Source: Methylophaga sp.
GTDB taxonomy: Bacteria > Pseudomonadota > Gammaproteobacteria > Nitrosococcales > Methylophagaceae
NCBI GenBank assembly: GCA_002706095.1
Contig: PAJP01000016.1
Span: forward strand, 1 to 64,000
Length of the DNA: 64,000 nt
Direction of reading: 5' to 3'
The notes beneath the pieces are model-generated. The model was not told the origin of the DNA. It ran no database searches and saw only the letters and a list, made by a program, of their open reading frames with translations. Below, piece by piece: positions 1 through 10,679 of this stretch (position 1 is its first letter; each line of letters opens with the position of its first letter). The position numbers and the translations under genes are program-made.

Positions 1-88
1 CTGATCCCATCCCGAACTCAGAAGTGAAACGACTTAGCGCCGATGATAGTGTGGGAGTTCCCATGTGAAAGTAGGTCACTGCCAGGCT
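1..88 (+). rRNA. rrf: 5S ribosomal RNA, 3' part
   Basis: The window opens inside a 5S rRNA. The stretch contains the conserved CCGAACTCAGAAGTGAAAC segment and ends with AGTAGG...CTGCCAGGC, the usual 3' end of gammaproteobacterial 5S. About the first 25-30 nucleotides lie outside the window. It is the distal gene of an rRNA operon that must extend to the left, and it is followed directly by a strong terminator. Confidence 0.95.
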
Positions 89-100
89 TTAATATAAAAT

Positions 101-129
101 AAGCCCATCCAAACGGATGGGCTTTTTTT
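101..129 (+). terminator. rRNA operon intrinsic terminator
   Basis: A perfect 10-bp stem (AAGCCCATCC / GGATGGGCTT) with an AAAC loop is followed by a run of T. It starts 13 bases after the 5S 3' end and is a classic rho-independent terminator for the rRNA operon. Confidence 0.93.
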
Positions 130-820
130 ATATCTAAAACATTGACATGACTTCTCTTGAACAGGGGAACGCGTCATGAGTCCACATCACCGGGACAACT
201 CATGTGCCAGACATGGCTTTGCATACCGTCCATCCATGGACATAACAAAAACGTCAGGAACGTTTTTGGACGACCAAAGGGAACTTGCGTAGCGATTTGC
301 ACCAGGGATGGGGCAAACAAAGTAGGTCACCGATAACGGCTCCTGTTATCGCCATACATGACATCCATGCAAATAACGGCCATACTCTAGTTCATAGTTC
401 TTAAGCCCTACACTGAGCGAACTGAAAGCAGAAAGTACTACTTTGTTCGTTATATGAGAATCCAAATCTGAATAGACTTAATGGCTGCCCGAAGCGTATT
501 GCGGGTTTAAATTGGCCGCCGGAAGAGGGAGGACTGAACTCAGATCGCTGAAGACATTCATCTACTATCTGTAGAATGTACCCATCCGCTTAAATGCAGT
601 ATGCGTTAGAGGTGCTTTATACCAAGACTTAATTGATAATAATTCTGAGAATTAGATACTGAAATCGCGTATAGAGGTTATTATATAGAGCAAAAAAGAT
701 GGAACAGCTTTAAAAAACCATTAAGCATACTGAGACAAACATGTAGAGCTGTCTCTGATGCCTCAGATTATATTGTTTAGTGGGTTATGATAAAGTTATC
801 TTCAGCGTGAAAATATTCTT
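130..820. other. gene-free region after the rRNA operon, with several dyads
   Basis: No open reading frame with coding character was found on either strand. The segment 175-351 holds several short dyads: CATGAGT/ACTCATG (175-181, 198-204), GTCCAT-CC-ATGGAC (228-241), AAAAACGT/ACGTTTTT (247-254, 260-267) and CGATAAC/GTTATCG (331-337, 345-351). The 12-mer AAAGTAGGTCAC from the 5S 3' end (68-79) recurs at 319-330. The rest, 380-820, shows nothing recognisable. Confidence 0.5.
247..267. repeat. 8-bp inverted repeat, hairpin
   Basis: AAAAACGT (247-254) and ACGTTTTT (260-267) are perfect complements around a CAGGA loop. A/T runs at both ends make it terminator-like on either strand, but no gene ends here. 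It may belong to a short intergenic repeat element covering roughly 175-351. Confidence 0.45.
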
Positions 821-1192
821 TCATTTATTAACTAGCTGATAATTAGCCTCAGTAAATCTTGGCGAGCAAATGGCTAAAAATATCAGATCACAACCGCCGT
901 TATTAGTAATGCGTTGTGGTGTTAGTGGTGGAATAATGACGATATCCCCTGCAGATACAAGTTCTGCTTGATTATCTCCTAGTTCGACTAATCCTTCCCC
1001 TTCTAAAATGACATAACGTTCTGTTGTCGCGTTTAAACGATGCCATTGTGTCGTGACGCCTGGACAAACTCTGGCTTGAGCTATTGATACATCAGAGTCA
1101 TGTGAATCATTAGAAAGTTCGTTTATATAGCACCCTTCAAAAAAGAAATACTCTTTCTCTCGTGAGTAACGATGTATTGTGGGAGTTGTCAT
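821..1192 (-). CDS. small cupin-fold protein
   Basis: A 123-residue single-domain cupin. The central part (WH...TERYVILEGEG, then GDIVIIPPLTPQRI) follows the two-motif cupin beta-barrel pattern of small mannose-6-phosphate isomerase-like proteins. In motif 1 the second histidine of the usual HxH is absent (WHRLN), and in motif 2 the usual histidine is glutamine (TPQR). Metal binding is therefore doubtful or uses another ligand set. It stands alone on the minus strand, with 332 bases before the upstream cysK stop, so it is probably transcribed separately. Substrate and role are unknown. Confidence 0.75.
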   Translation of the reverse strand: MTTPTIHRYSREKEYFFFEGCYINELSNDSHDSDVSIAQARVCPGVTTQWHRLNATTERYVILEGEGLVELGDNQAELVSAGDIVIIPPLTPQRITNNGGCDLIFLAICSPRFTEANYQLVNK

Positions 1193-1524
1193 TTAACTGT
1201 CAGATCTCAAATCAATTTCTCAGAGTAGATGCTGGCTCAATGTCCATGGAGAAAATCATGCTGGATATATTCTAACGAACTCAGAGACGTTTAAAACATA
1301 TATATCCATGCTATTGACCAACAAAATGTTGATTCGATAACTAGAAATGATTATTTGATTAATCCGCGAGTGCAGCCAACAGTAAAGAATCTCAATTAAG
1401 AGCCTTAAGAAAATAAATTCCAAATGATGAGAAAAGGGTGGCTATCAAAATCTCTCCCCTACTATTAACCTAATAACACTACTGTAGTTAGATGAATGAA
1501 GTTGCTTTGGCTATTTTTAGAATC
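1193..1524. other. intergenic region between cupin gene and cysK
   Basis: This 332-base AT-rich spacer lies after the cysK stop and before the cupin start, both on the minus strand. I see no RNA gene, repeat or convincing terminator. It presumably carries the cupin gene promoter. Confidence 0.4.
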
Positions 1525-2478
1525 TTATTGACCTGCTAGCCAATCATCATCGGAGCCTTCATTCATTCCTTCAAACAGATACGTTGATAAATAGCGTTCA
1601 CCTGTATCCGGGAGCATTGCTAGAATTGTACTTCCAGGCTTTGCAGTTTCAGCTACTTTCATCGCGGTAGCTAGAGTACCACCACATGATAGGCCAACAA
1701 AAATCCCTTCTTCACTTGCTAAACGGTGCGCCCAAGTTTTAGCTTCATCGTCTGTGACTGAGTACAGTTCGTCATAAACATTTCGATTTAATACATCAGG
1801 AATAAAATCAGGTGTCCAACCTTGGATTTTGTGCGGAGCCCAGTCATTACCGGCTAACATCGAAGCGGCAGCCGGCTCTGTTGCAATTATTTTAGTCTCT
1901 GGGCGAGCGGCTTTGATGATTTCACCGGCTCCAGTAAGTGTTCCACCTGTACCCCAACCTGAAACCCAATAATCGAGAGGCTTACCAGCAAAGTCAGAGA
2001 GTATCTCCGGGCCAGTTGTGTTGCGATGATAAGCCGGATTAGCTGGATTTTCGAACTGTCTAGCCAAAAACCAACCATATGTATCAGCAAGTTCTTCAGC
2101 TTTTCTTACCATGCCTTTACCGCTCTCTGCGGCTGGTGTCAGGATGACCTTTGCGCCTAAAGCACGCATAATTTTGCGTCTTTCTACCGAAAAGGTTTCT
2201 ACCATCGTTGCGACAAAAGGATAACCTTTTGCTGCGCATACCATAGCGAGCGCAATACCTGTATTGCCTGATGTTGCTTCAACTACTGTTTGACCAGGTT
2301 TTAATACGCCACGTTTTTCAGCATCGTCTATAATCGCGTATGCTAAACGGTCTTTAACAGAACCCATCGGGTTGAAGGACTCAACCTTTACATACATATT
2401 CACATGATCTGGGGCGATATTATTTAATTTAACAACAGGTGTGTTGCCTATCGTATCGAGTATGCTGTTGTATATCAT
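1525..2478 (-). CDS. cysK: cysteine synthase (O-acetylserine sulfhydrylase)
   Basis: A PLP-dependent beta-replacement enzyme of 317 residues, a normal family length, making L-cysteine from O-acetylserine and sulfide in the cytoplasm. The PLP lysine is K42 in the MGSVKDR motif. The substrate loop TSGNTG lies at 69-74, a glycine-rich PLP-phosphate loop (GTGGT) near 176, and a C-terminal SCGGT serine loop near 264. CysK versus CysM cannot be separated safely by reading, although the sequence looks CysK-like. It is last in a same-strand run with the DUF2007, CBS and nqr genes, 63 bases after the DUF2007 stop. Confidence 0.9.
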   Translation of the reverse strand: MIYNSILDTIGNTPVVKLNNIAPDHVNMYVKVESFNPMGSVKDRLAYAIIDDAEKRGVLKPGQTVVEATSGNTGIALAMVCAAKGYPFVATMVETFSVERRKIMRALGAKVILTPAAESGKGMVRKAEELADTYGWFLARQFENPANPAYHRNTTGPEILSDFAGKPLDYWVSGWGTGGTLTGAGEIIKAARPETKIIATEPAAASMLAGNDWAPHKIQGWTPDFIPDVLNRNVYDELYSVTDDEAKTWAHRLASEEGIFVGLSCGGTLATAMKVAETAKPGSTILAMLPDTGERYLSTYLFEGMNEGSDDDWLAGQ

Positions 2479-2541
2479 ATTATGTATTCGCTTCGTTACC
2501 TTATTGATATCGCTTTTTACTACAAGTCAGCTGCGGTGCTT

Positions 2542-2757
2542 TTATAGTGAATTATTTTCATAGCCATCAATTATCGCTTGAGCCGCTTCAATGTTATCTT
2601 GCTCGACAAAGACATGAGCAAAATCTGTAGCTGGGAGATCACCAACCGCGCCTTGTAGGAAGTGTCCGCCAACATGACATTCAATTTCGTGACTTTTTAA
2701 TAAACCTGCGACTATATGAGCCTCAAGAATATTATTAGCGCGAAATACTAGTTGCAT
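2542..2757 (-). CDS. DUF2007-type small protein
   Basis: A 71-residue protein with the DUF2007 (putative signal-transducing) pattern: an N-terminal strand MQLVFRANNILEAHIVAGLLKSHEIE..., then a glycine-rich turn and a VFVEQDNIEAAQAII helix. In this family the fold resembles ferredoxin-like or ACT-like ligand modules. I chose the ATG at 2757 because GGAG (2767-2770) lies 9 bases upstream; a TTG five codons earlier is in frame but has no such site. It sits between the CBS protein and cysK. Function is unknown. Confidence 0.75.
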   Translation of the reverse strand: MQLVFRANNILEAHIVAGLLKSHEIECHVGGHFLQGAVGDLPATDFAHVFVEQDNIEAAQAIIDGYENNSL

Positions 2758-2818
2758 TAGTTTTGTCTCCAATTAATATTGAGACTGGCACTCAGTTTAA
2801 AAAACAACGTGGTAAACG

Positions 2819-3280
2819 TTATTTTGTCGTTACATGTATTTGTTGTTTTGTGGATTGTTTAGCGGGTTTTTTGCTGTTTTCGATATTTGATGATGTCTGC
2901 AGAGCTCGTAATATATTTTGTCGTGTGATGGAGCCCACTAAGCGGTTATCTTTTATGACCGGCAAACATTTGTATGCCGTTGATAAAAAGGTTTGTGCTA
3001 TTTCGATGATAGAGTCTTCAACATCTGCTGTAGCACATTCAGAGTTCATGAATTCTCTGACTTGACCTGCCGCTTCACCTTGATATGCCGCATTAAGTGC
3101 AACTTGCATACAATCTTTTTCTGATAAGAAACCGATGAGGTTGCCATGATGATCAATGACCGGTGCACCGGATAGTTTGAATTCTACAAGTTGGTTAATT
3201 GCACGAAGTATGTCCATATCTGGCGTGAAGGTAATTTTAGTACCATTCATGTAATCTTTAACTTTCAACGGTGCTAACAT
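2819..3280 (-). CDS. CBS-domain-pair protein
   Basis: A 153-residue protein made of two CBS motifs (about 8-60 and 78-130) and a lysine/glutamine-rich tail. CBS pairs usually bind adenine nucleotides and regulate a partner; no catalytic domain is present. It has a strong ribosome binding site (GAGGAGGTAAAC before ATG) and follows nqrM by 21 bases in the same direction, so it is probably cotranscribed with the Na+-NQR genes. A role in energy sensing for the complex is possible but only an inference from position. Confidence 0.82.
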   Translation of the reverse strand: MLAPLKVKDYMNGTKITFTPDMDILRAINQLVEFKLSGAPVIDHHGNLIGFLSEKDCMQVALNAAYQGEAAGQVREFMNSECATADVEDSIIEIAQTFLSTAYKCLPVIKDNRLVGSITRQNILRALQTSSNIENSKKPAKQSTKQQIHVTTK

Positions 3281-3301
3281 GTTTACCTCCTCAAATAGGT
3301 G

Positions 3302-3499
3302 CTATTTTTGCTGTGCTTTTCGCTTTTCGCATGCTTCTTTTTCCTGAGCAGAACATGCGCCACCACAACTTCCGCTCAATCCAACTTGATTTAGACCGCC
3401 ACAACTGCCTTTGATCGCTGAACGACCGAATAGTACACCTATTGCCATTGCAGCAGTGATAATCAGTAGTAATACAAATGCGGCGATAAAAGTTGTCAT
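3302..3499 (-). CDS. nqrM: Na+-NQR maturation protein NqrM
   Basis: A 65-residue membrane protein with one N-terminal transmembrane helix (about 3-25) and a C-terminal segment with cysteines C33, C45, C49 and C57. NqrM (formerly DUF539) is needed for assembly of Na+-NQR, probably delivering iron to the NqrD/NqrE metal site. It starts directly after the nqrF stop (ATG at 3499, TAG at 3500-3502), the standard position at the end of nqr operons. Confidence 0.9.
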   Translation of the reverse strand: MTTFIAAFVLLLIITAAMAIGVLFGRSAIKGSCGGLNQVGLSGSCGGACSAQEKEACEKRKAQQK

Positions 3500-4717
3500 C
3501 TAACCTCCAAAGTCATCCAAGAAGATGTTTTCACGTTCAACACCTAAATCTTCAAGCATATTAATGACTGCAGCATTCATCATTGGTGGACCACACATAT
3601 AGAACTCACAGTCCTCAGGTGCTGGGTGAGCCTTCAAATAGTTTTCATACAGCACGTTATGTATAAAGCCAGTGTACCCCTGCCAATTATCTTCTGGCAA
3701 CGGATCGGATAAGGCTACATTCCAAGTGAAGTTTTCATTCTCTGCAGCCAGCTCATCAAAGTCTTCGGTATAGAACATCTCACGTAAACTGCGGGCACCA
3801 TACCAGAAGCTGATCTTACGATCGGTTTTAATTCTGCGAAGCTGATCGAAAATATGTGAACGCATAGGTGCCATACCCGCACCACCACCAATAAAGACCA
3901 TTTCCTTGTCAGTGTCTTTTGCAAAGAACTCACCGAATGGTCCTGATATGGTTACCTTATCACCTGGTTTTAAATTGAAGATATAAGATGACATTTGACC
4001 TGGTGGAATATCATCGTTATCAGGTGGTGGAGAAGCTATCCGAACGTTCAGCATAATGATGCCTTTCTCTTCAGGATAGTTCGCCATTGAATAAGCACGT
4101 ACAACGTCTTCTTTTACTACAGACTTATACCGCCACATATCAAAGCGATCCCAGTCACCCCGGTAATCATCTTCTACATCGAAGCTTTTATATTCAACCG
4201 TATGAGGAGGGCACTCAATTTGAATAAATCCCCCTGCACGGAAATTAACATCTTCACCTGTAGGCAGTTCAAGAACAAGCTCTTTGATAAAGGTTGCTAC
4301 GTTATGATTAGAGCGGACAGTACATTCCCATTTTTTGACACCGAAAACTTCTTCGGGTACTTCAATTTTCATGTTCTGTTTAACCGCTACTTGGCAGGAT
4401 AAACGGTCACCTTCAGCGGCTTCACGCTTAGTAATGTGTGACTCTTCTGTCGGAAGGATTGAGCCGCCACCTTCAAAAATTTTGACCTTACACTGTCCGC
4501 AAGTACCACCGCCACCGCAAGCTGAAGATACAAATAGATCTGCATCAGCGAGTGCGCCTAGTAATTTGCTACCCGCTTTTGTCTTGATGGTTTTTTCATC
4601 ATTGATGACGATTTCAATATCACCCGTTGAGACTAATCGTGAGCGTGCTCCTAGTATCAAAAATACTAAGGCCATGATGATAAGGGTAAATAGTACGATG
4701 CCGAGTACGATTTCCAT
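3500..4717 (-). CDS. nqrF: Na+-NQR subunit F (NADH dehydrogenase module)
   Basis: The 405-residue electron-input subunit of the Na+-translocating NADH:ubiquinone oxidoreductase. An N-terminal membrane helix (about 3-23) is followed by a plant-type [2Fe-2S] domain with C67, C73, C76 and C108. Next come an FAD domain with the RAYSMANY motif and an NAD domain with [12 protein letters not shown] and a C-terminal YMCGPPMMN. It oxidises NADH on the cytoplasmic face and passes electrons to the other subunits. Its ATG overlaps the nqrE stop (TAATG at 4715-4719), so the two are translationally coupled. Confidence 0.97.
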   Translation of the reverse strand: MEIVLGIVLFTLIIMALVFLILGARSRLVSTGDIEIVINDEKTIKTKAGSKLLGALADADLFVSSACGGGGTCGQCKVKIFEGGGSILPTEESHITKREAAEGDRLSCQVAVKQNMKIEVPEEVFGVKKWECTVRSNHNVATFIKELVLELPTGEDVNFRAGGFIQIECPPHTVEYKSFDVEDDYRGDWDRFDMWRYKSVVKEDVVRAYSMANYPEEKGIIMLNVRIASPPPDNDDIPPGQMSSYIFNLKPGDKVTISGPFGEFFAKDTDKEMVFIGGGAGMAPMRSHIFDQLRRIKTDRKISFWYGARSLREMFYTEDFDELAAENENFTWNVALSDPLPEDNWQGYTGFIHNVLYENYLKAHPAPEDCEFYMCGPPMMNAAVINMLEDLGVERENIFLDDFGG

Positions 4718-5325
4718 TACAATTGAATCCCAGAAAATGCCATAAAACCAAGTGCCATAAGTCCTGCGGTAATAAAGGTAATGCCCAAACCTTGCAGTCC
4801 ATCAGGTACATCTGAATATTTGAGTTTCTCACGTATGCCAGCGATAGCTGTAATAGCCATGGCCCAGCCGAGACCACTACCTACCCCGTATACAGCACTT
4901 TCAGATAGATTGTAGTCACGTTCAACCATGAATAGGGTTCCCCCAAGAATCGCGCAGTTCACAGTGATTAATGGTAAGAAAATACCTAGCGCGTTATACA
5001 GGGCGGGGGCATATTTATCCATGGCCATTTCGAGGATTTGTACCATGGCAGCGATAACGCCGATGTAGCTGATGAGCCCAAGGAAGCTTAAGTCAACATC
5101 TGGTAAGCCTGCCCAAGCCAGTGCGCCATCCTTGAGTAGATATTGGTAAATTAAGTTATTTGCCGGTACGGTAATCGTCTGAACCATGATGACAGCGATA
5201 CCAAGCCCTAGTGCTGTTTCAATCTTTTTTGATACAGCAAGGAATGTACACATCCCTAAAAAGAAGGATAGAGCCAGGTTCTCAATAAAAATTGAGCGTA
5301 CGAATAGGCTAAGATAATGTTCCAT
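4717..5325 (-). CDS. nqrE: Na+-NQR subunit E
   Basis: A 202-residue integral membrane subunit with six predicted helices, homologous to RnfA. Together with NqrD it forms the membrane core that holds an iron centre linking the cytoplasmic and periplasmic halves of the electron path. Helix 1 contains the [12 protein letters not shown] segment with the cysteine expected for the family; a second cysteine lies in VNCAILGG. It starts directly after nqrD and overlaps nqrF by one base. Confidence 0.96.
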   Translation of the reverse strand: MEHYLSLFVRSIFIENLALSFFLGMCTFLAVSKKIETALGLGIAVIMVQTITVPANNLIYQYLLKDGALAWAGLPDVDLSFLGLISYIGVIAAMVQILEMAMDKYAPALYNALGIFLPLITVNCAILGGTLFMVERDYNLSESAVYGVGSGLGWAMAITAIAGIREKLKYSDVPDGLQGLGITFITAGLMALGFMAFSGIQL

Positions 5326-5988
5326 CTACAATACCTCCGTACGATGAACTTGATGGATTTGATAGTCGGGAGCTTCAACTTGCTCTTTCTTCCAGCTACG
5401 AACAGCCCAAATCAGTAGGCCAATAACAAAGAAAGCACTAGGCGGCAGCAACATAAGACCATTTGGGATATACCAACCACCGTCATTGGCCACTGGGATC
5501 ACTTGATAGCCAAATAATTTACCGGCGCCCAAGAGCTCACGGAAGAATGCCACCAACATCAAAATAAGACTGTAGCCTAAGCCGTTACCGATGCCATCCA
5601 AAAAGCTTAGCATCGGTGGATTTTTCATTGCATATGCTTCTGCACGACCTAATACAATACAGTTAGTGATGATTAAGCCAACAAAAACAGACAACTGTTT
5701 ACTCGCTTCAAAAGCGTAGGCTTTGAGTATCTGATCCACAATAATCACCAGTGAAGCGATGATGGTCATCTGGACGATGATTCGAATACTACCAGGAATA
5801 TGTTTACGGATAGCACTGATACAGGCACCTGAGAAAGCTGTTACTGTTGTCAAAGCCAATGACATAATGAGTGCAGACATCATGTTAGTGGTAACAGCTA
5901 ATGCAGAGCAGATACCCAGTACCTGAAGTGTAATTGGATTGTTATCAATGAGAGGATCGATAACATTATTTTTTGCTTGGCTTGCCAT
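5326..5988 (-). CDS. nqrD: Na+-NQR subunit D
   Basis: A 220-residue, roughly six-helix subunit, homologous to RnfE and partner of NqrE. Cysteines in [10 protein letters not shown] and [13 protein letters not shown] match the metal-site cysteines of the family. It is fourth in the nqrABCDEF order, three bases after nqrC, and its stop is adjacent to the nqrE start. Confidence 0.95.
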   Translation of the reverse strand: MASQAKNNVIDPLIDNNPITLQVLGICSALAVTTNMMSALIMSLALTTVTAFSGACISAIRKHIPGSIRIIVQMTIIASLVIIVDQILKAYAFEASKQLSVFVGLIITNCIVLGRAEAYAMKNPPMLSFLDGIGNGLGYSLILMLVAFFRELLGAGKLFGYQVIPVANDGGWYIPNGLMLLPPSAFFVIGLLIWAVRSWKKEQVEAPDYQIHQVHRTEVL

Positions 5989-5991
5989 AAG

Positions 5992-6816
5992 TTATTTCCC
6001 CAATTCCGAATGCATGTTTTTCAGGTAAGGTCCAAAACCTTGGTCACCTAACCAGAATTGTAGAAGGTTGGTGACACCATTACTGGTCAATGTCGCACCA
6101 GATAAGCCATCAACTTTATATTCTGCATTAGGTGTACTAGGCTCAACATGCCCACGAATGACGCGTATTTCTACATTACCTTCTTCATCAAAAACTTTCT
6201 TGCCAATCCATTGAGCGCGCCATTTAGGGTTGTCAACTTCACCGCCAAGACCGGGTGTTTCAGCATGTTGATAGAAGCGTAAACCACGAATAGTGTTGTA
6301 GTCACTCTCCAGAGCTAAAAAGCCATATAACGTTGACCATAAACCATAGCCGTGAACAGGCAGCACCACTTGTTGAATATTGTCACCATCTTTCAGAATA
6401 TATACAGGTGCGTACTTAGCGCGACGACCAATGCCGGCAATATCATCCTTGTCATCAATATTAATGCTCATTTGCGGGTCAGCTGATGCCGCACGTTGGT
6501 CATAACTAACGGGATCGATATCCTTGTCAGCATAATTACCTGTATCTAGATCAATCAATTTCACTTCAAACTGACTGAACAATTCATCAACGCTACCAGA
6601 CTGATCATTTAAGCCTGTGACAGCAAGAATATTCTTTTTGATGTCAGCTTTCTTATTATCGTCTTGTATCGGCCGTAAGTATACGGCCGCTGTAGATACC
6701 AGGACTGAACAAACCAGACATAACAGAATAGCGATAAAGAGTGTTTTTTTCGGATCATCATTAGGCAAATTTAATAACCCACCTAATAATCCTTTTTTTG
6801 TATTAGTTTCAGCCAT
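5992..6816 (-). CDS. nqrC: Na+-NQR subunit C (covalent FMN)
   Basis: A 274-residue subunit with one N-terminal membrane helix (about 25-47) and a large periplasmic flavin domain. The flavinylation motif DGLSGAT ends at T242, the residue to which ApbE attaches FMN. The protein relays electrons between the NqrD/E iron centre and NqrB. It lies four bases after the nqrB stop. No apbE gene is visible in this window. Confidence 0.96.
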   Translation of the reverse strand: MAETNTKKGLLGGLLNLPNDDPKKTLFIAILLCLVCSVLVSTAAVYLRPIQDDNKKADIKKNILAVTGLNDQSGSVDELFSQFEVKLIDLDTGNYADKDIDPVSYDQRAASADPQMSINIDDKDDIAGIGRRAKYAPVYILKDGDNIQQVVLPVHGYGLWSTLYGFLALESDYNTIRGLRFYQHAETPGLGGEVDNPKWRAQWIGKKVFDEEGNVEIRVIRGHVEPSTPNAEYKVDGLSGATLTSNGVTNLLQFWLGDQGFGPYLKNMHSELGK

Positions 6817-6820
6817 GATG

Positions 6821-8029
6821 TTAACTTCGCTTCAATCTGCGTTTGATATTGGCCTGAACAACAAAATAGTCGATCAGGGGGGCGAAAATATTGCCAAATA
6901 ATATGGCCAGCATAATACCTTCTGGGAAGGCTGGGTTCACGACACGAATCATAATCGCCATAAAACCAATCAATGCCCCATATATCCATCGGCCTTTATT
7001 TGTCATTGCCGCTGAGACAGGGTCTGTCGCCATAAAGACCATACCAAAAGCAAGGCCGCCCATCGTTAAATGCCAGTACCACGGTACACTAAACATAGGG
7101 TTTGTATCACTGCCTATTAGATTAAATAATAGGGTTGTAGCAAACATACCCAAAAATACGCCGAGAATAATCCTAAAATTGGCTACACGGGTATAGATGA
7201 GAAAAGCAGCACCGATTAAAATAGCGAGAGTTGATGTTTCCCCTAATGAGCCAGGCATAATGCCAAAGAAGGTTTGAGACCAGCTATAGCCTGCTGACTC
7301 AACAGCATCGATGCCACCTGATGCTGCTAGTGCTAATGGGGTCGCACCAGTATAGCCATCGACTGCAGTCCATACTGCGTCACCTGACATAGCTGCAGGA
7401 TAGGCAAAGTACAGGAATGCACGGCCTGTTAATGCGGGGTTGAGGAAGTTTTTACCCGTACCACCAAATACTTCTTTACCCAAAACGACACCAAAAATGA
7501 TACCGAGTGCGACCATCCATAACGGTGTTGAAGGTGGAAGTGTGAGGGTGTACAGCATGGAACTGACTAAGAAACCTTCATTGACTTCATGATTCCTGAC
7601 TGCTGCAAAGATGACCTCAAAAACACCCCCAGCAACGAGTGTGGTGATGTACATGGGTAAAAAGTAAAGCAGCCCGTGGAACATATTAGCGAATAGACTA
7701 TTGGGATCGTAGGCAATGCCTAACGAGCTCATTATCCAATTACGCCAGCCATCTAAGTCTGTCATGCCCATCTGTGTAATAGCGTTGTTGGCTTGAAAAC
7801 CTGTATTCCAGAGCATCAATAACAACACAGGGAATGTGGCTACAACAACATAGCTCATTACCCGCTTGAGATCGATAGCATCACGGACGTGGGGAGAGCC
7901 TCTTGTTACATCAGCGGGTGAATAAATAAACGTATCCACCATCTCATATAACGCGAAATACTTTTCGTATGGGCCGCCTTTCTGAAATTGTGGCTCGATA
8001 CGATCAAGAAAACGTCTTAAGCGTGCCAT
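6821..8029 (-). CDS. nqrB: Na+-NQR subunit B (Na+ channel, covalent FMN)
   Basis: A 402-residue membrane subunit with about ten helices that carries covalent FMN, riboflavin and the Na+ pathway. The FMN threonine is in DGYTGATPLA, about residue 230. I place the start at the ATG at 8029, six bases after an AAGGA element; a TTG one codon earlier also extends the frame. The start lies three bases after the nqrA stop, indicating coupled translation. Confidence 0.96.
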   Translation of the reverse strand: MARLRRFLDRIEPQFQKGGPYEKYFALYEMVDTFIYSPADVTRGSPHVRDAIDLKRVMSYVVVATFPVLLLMLWNTGFQANNAITQMGMTDLDGWRNWIMSSLGIAYDPNSLFANMFHGLLYFLPMYITTLVAGGVFEVIFAAVRNHEVNEGFLVSSMLYTLTLPPSTPLWMVALGIIFGVVLGKEVFGGTGKNFLNPALTGRAFLYFAYPAAMSGDAVWTAVDGYTGATPLALAASGGIDAVESAGYSWSQTFFGIMPGSLGETSTLAILIGAAFLIYTRVANFRIILGVFLGMFATTLLFNLIGSDTNPMFSVPWYWHLTMGGLAFGMVFMATDPVSAAMTNKGRWIYGALIGFMAIMIRVVNPAFPEGIMLAILFGNIFAPLIDYFVVQANIKRRLKRS

Positions 8030-8032
8030 CAA

Positions 8033-9385
<1,353 letters not shown>

Positions 9386-9506
9386 TCACCTGATCAGGAG
9401 ACAACGGACGTACCTGCTATCTGTGTTACGTTAAATTCCCAGCTTGTAAGTATAAGTATTGTTTCTGATGAAAGAAAGCAGAAATCCCGATAAATATCAG
9501 CTTAAA

Positions 9507-10670
9507 TCATTCATCTGCTTGAATGCGATCAGATTCTTTCAGCCATCTATAGGCAAGAACGAACCCTAAAAAGCTAAACACGCTAGCAATTAAAAATGTC
9601 CATATGGCGCCAGGGCTATCCCACATATAACCGCTGAATAAGCTGCCAATCACACCACCGGCACCAAAGCTGGCACTGCTGTATAAGGCTTGTCCTCTCC
9701 CTTGTGTTGGCCCTGTGAAATGGCGATGAACCCAAGCAATTGCAGACGCATGAAAACTACCATAACTTGCAGCATGTAATAATTGAGCGAGAATTAGCAC
9801 AGTAAGGTTTTGCGGAAATAGGGCTATCAAAATCCAACGCAGTGTTGTAAGTAACAGGCTAGCCATGAAGACATTACGGAGTCCGAACTTGGGAAGCCAA
9901 CGATGCATCACCAGAAATATGGCCACTTCAGCTAAAACACCGAGCGCCCATAATTGTCCAATCAAGCTGCTACTGTAATCATACTGTTCAAGGTAAATGG
10001 TATAGAAGGTGTAGTAGGGACCATGACTTGCTTGCATCAATAAGCAAACCAGCAAAAAAGCAATCACGCTGGGTCTTTTTAATAAGGTTCTTAACGACGT
10101 TGTTTGGTGATGAGCGGTCTTTGCTGATTCAGGTACTGTAAGGCTAAATAACCAGATACCAATGACACTAAAGAGCAGTGCTGTAGGGACAATGTCAGGT
10201 TCAAAATGCTCCAATAAATTGCCTAAAATCACGACAATGGTGATAAAGCCAATTGACCCCCATAAACGCACTTTACTGTAATAATGACTATCTTCACCGA
10301 GATGTTGCAGTGTAGTGACTTCAACTTGGGGTAATGATGCATTCCAGAAGAAGCTGAATAGCATCAAAATTATGGCTACGGCAAGGTATGATTGCTCGAT
10401 GAATATTGCCGAAAATACGATGATGGTGGCAAAGCTAGCGAGTCTTACAATACGCATTCGGCGATCGTAATGGTCTGCTATCCACCCCCAAATATTAGGT
10501 GCGATAATTCTTGAGCCCATCAAGATGGCTGTCAGCTCACCAATTTGACTCGGACTAAATCCTTCCCATTTTAGATATAGACTCCAGTAGGGGACTAAGA
10601 TCCCCAGACAGGCAAAATAGAAGAAGTAAAAGCCGGACAGGCGCCAGTATGGCAATTGGGATAAAGGCAC
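9507..10670 (-). CDS. MFS permease, HcaT/phenylpropionate-type
   Basis: A 387-residue major facilitator protein with about twelve helices. The N-terminus (PYWRLSGFYFFYFACLGI) and the MGSRIIAPNIWGWIADH loop match the MFS_1-like group that includes E. coli HcaT. Substrate cannot be read from sequence. It is nine bases downstream of aroC and probably cotranscribed with it. It need not have a role in aromatic synthesis. Confidence 0.82.
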   Translation of the reverse strand: MPLSQLPYWRLSGFYFFYFACLGILVPYWSLYLKWEGFSPSQIGELTAILMGSRIIAPNIWGWIADHYDRRMRIVRLASFATIIVFSAIFIEQSYLAVAIILMLFSFFWNASLPQVEVTTLQHLGEDSHYYSKVRLWGSIGFITIVVILGNLLEHFEPDIVPTALLFSVIGIWLFSLTVPESAKTAHHQTTSLRTLLKRPSVIAFLLVCLLMQASHGPYYTFYTIYLEQYDYSSSLIGQLWALGVLAEVAIFLVMHRWLPKFGLRNVFMASLLLTTLRWILIALFPQNLTVLILAQLLHAASYGSFHASAIAWVHRHFTGPTQGRGQALYSSASFGAGGVIGSLFSGYMWDSPGAIWTFLIASVFSFLGFVLAYRWLKESDRIQADE

Positions 10671-10679
10671 CTGAACGAT

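Noticed and set aside
2763..3065. 100-codon frame on the plus strand
   Set aside because: It lies antisense to the well-supported CBS-domain gene, and its codon pattern is that of a shadow frame.
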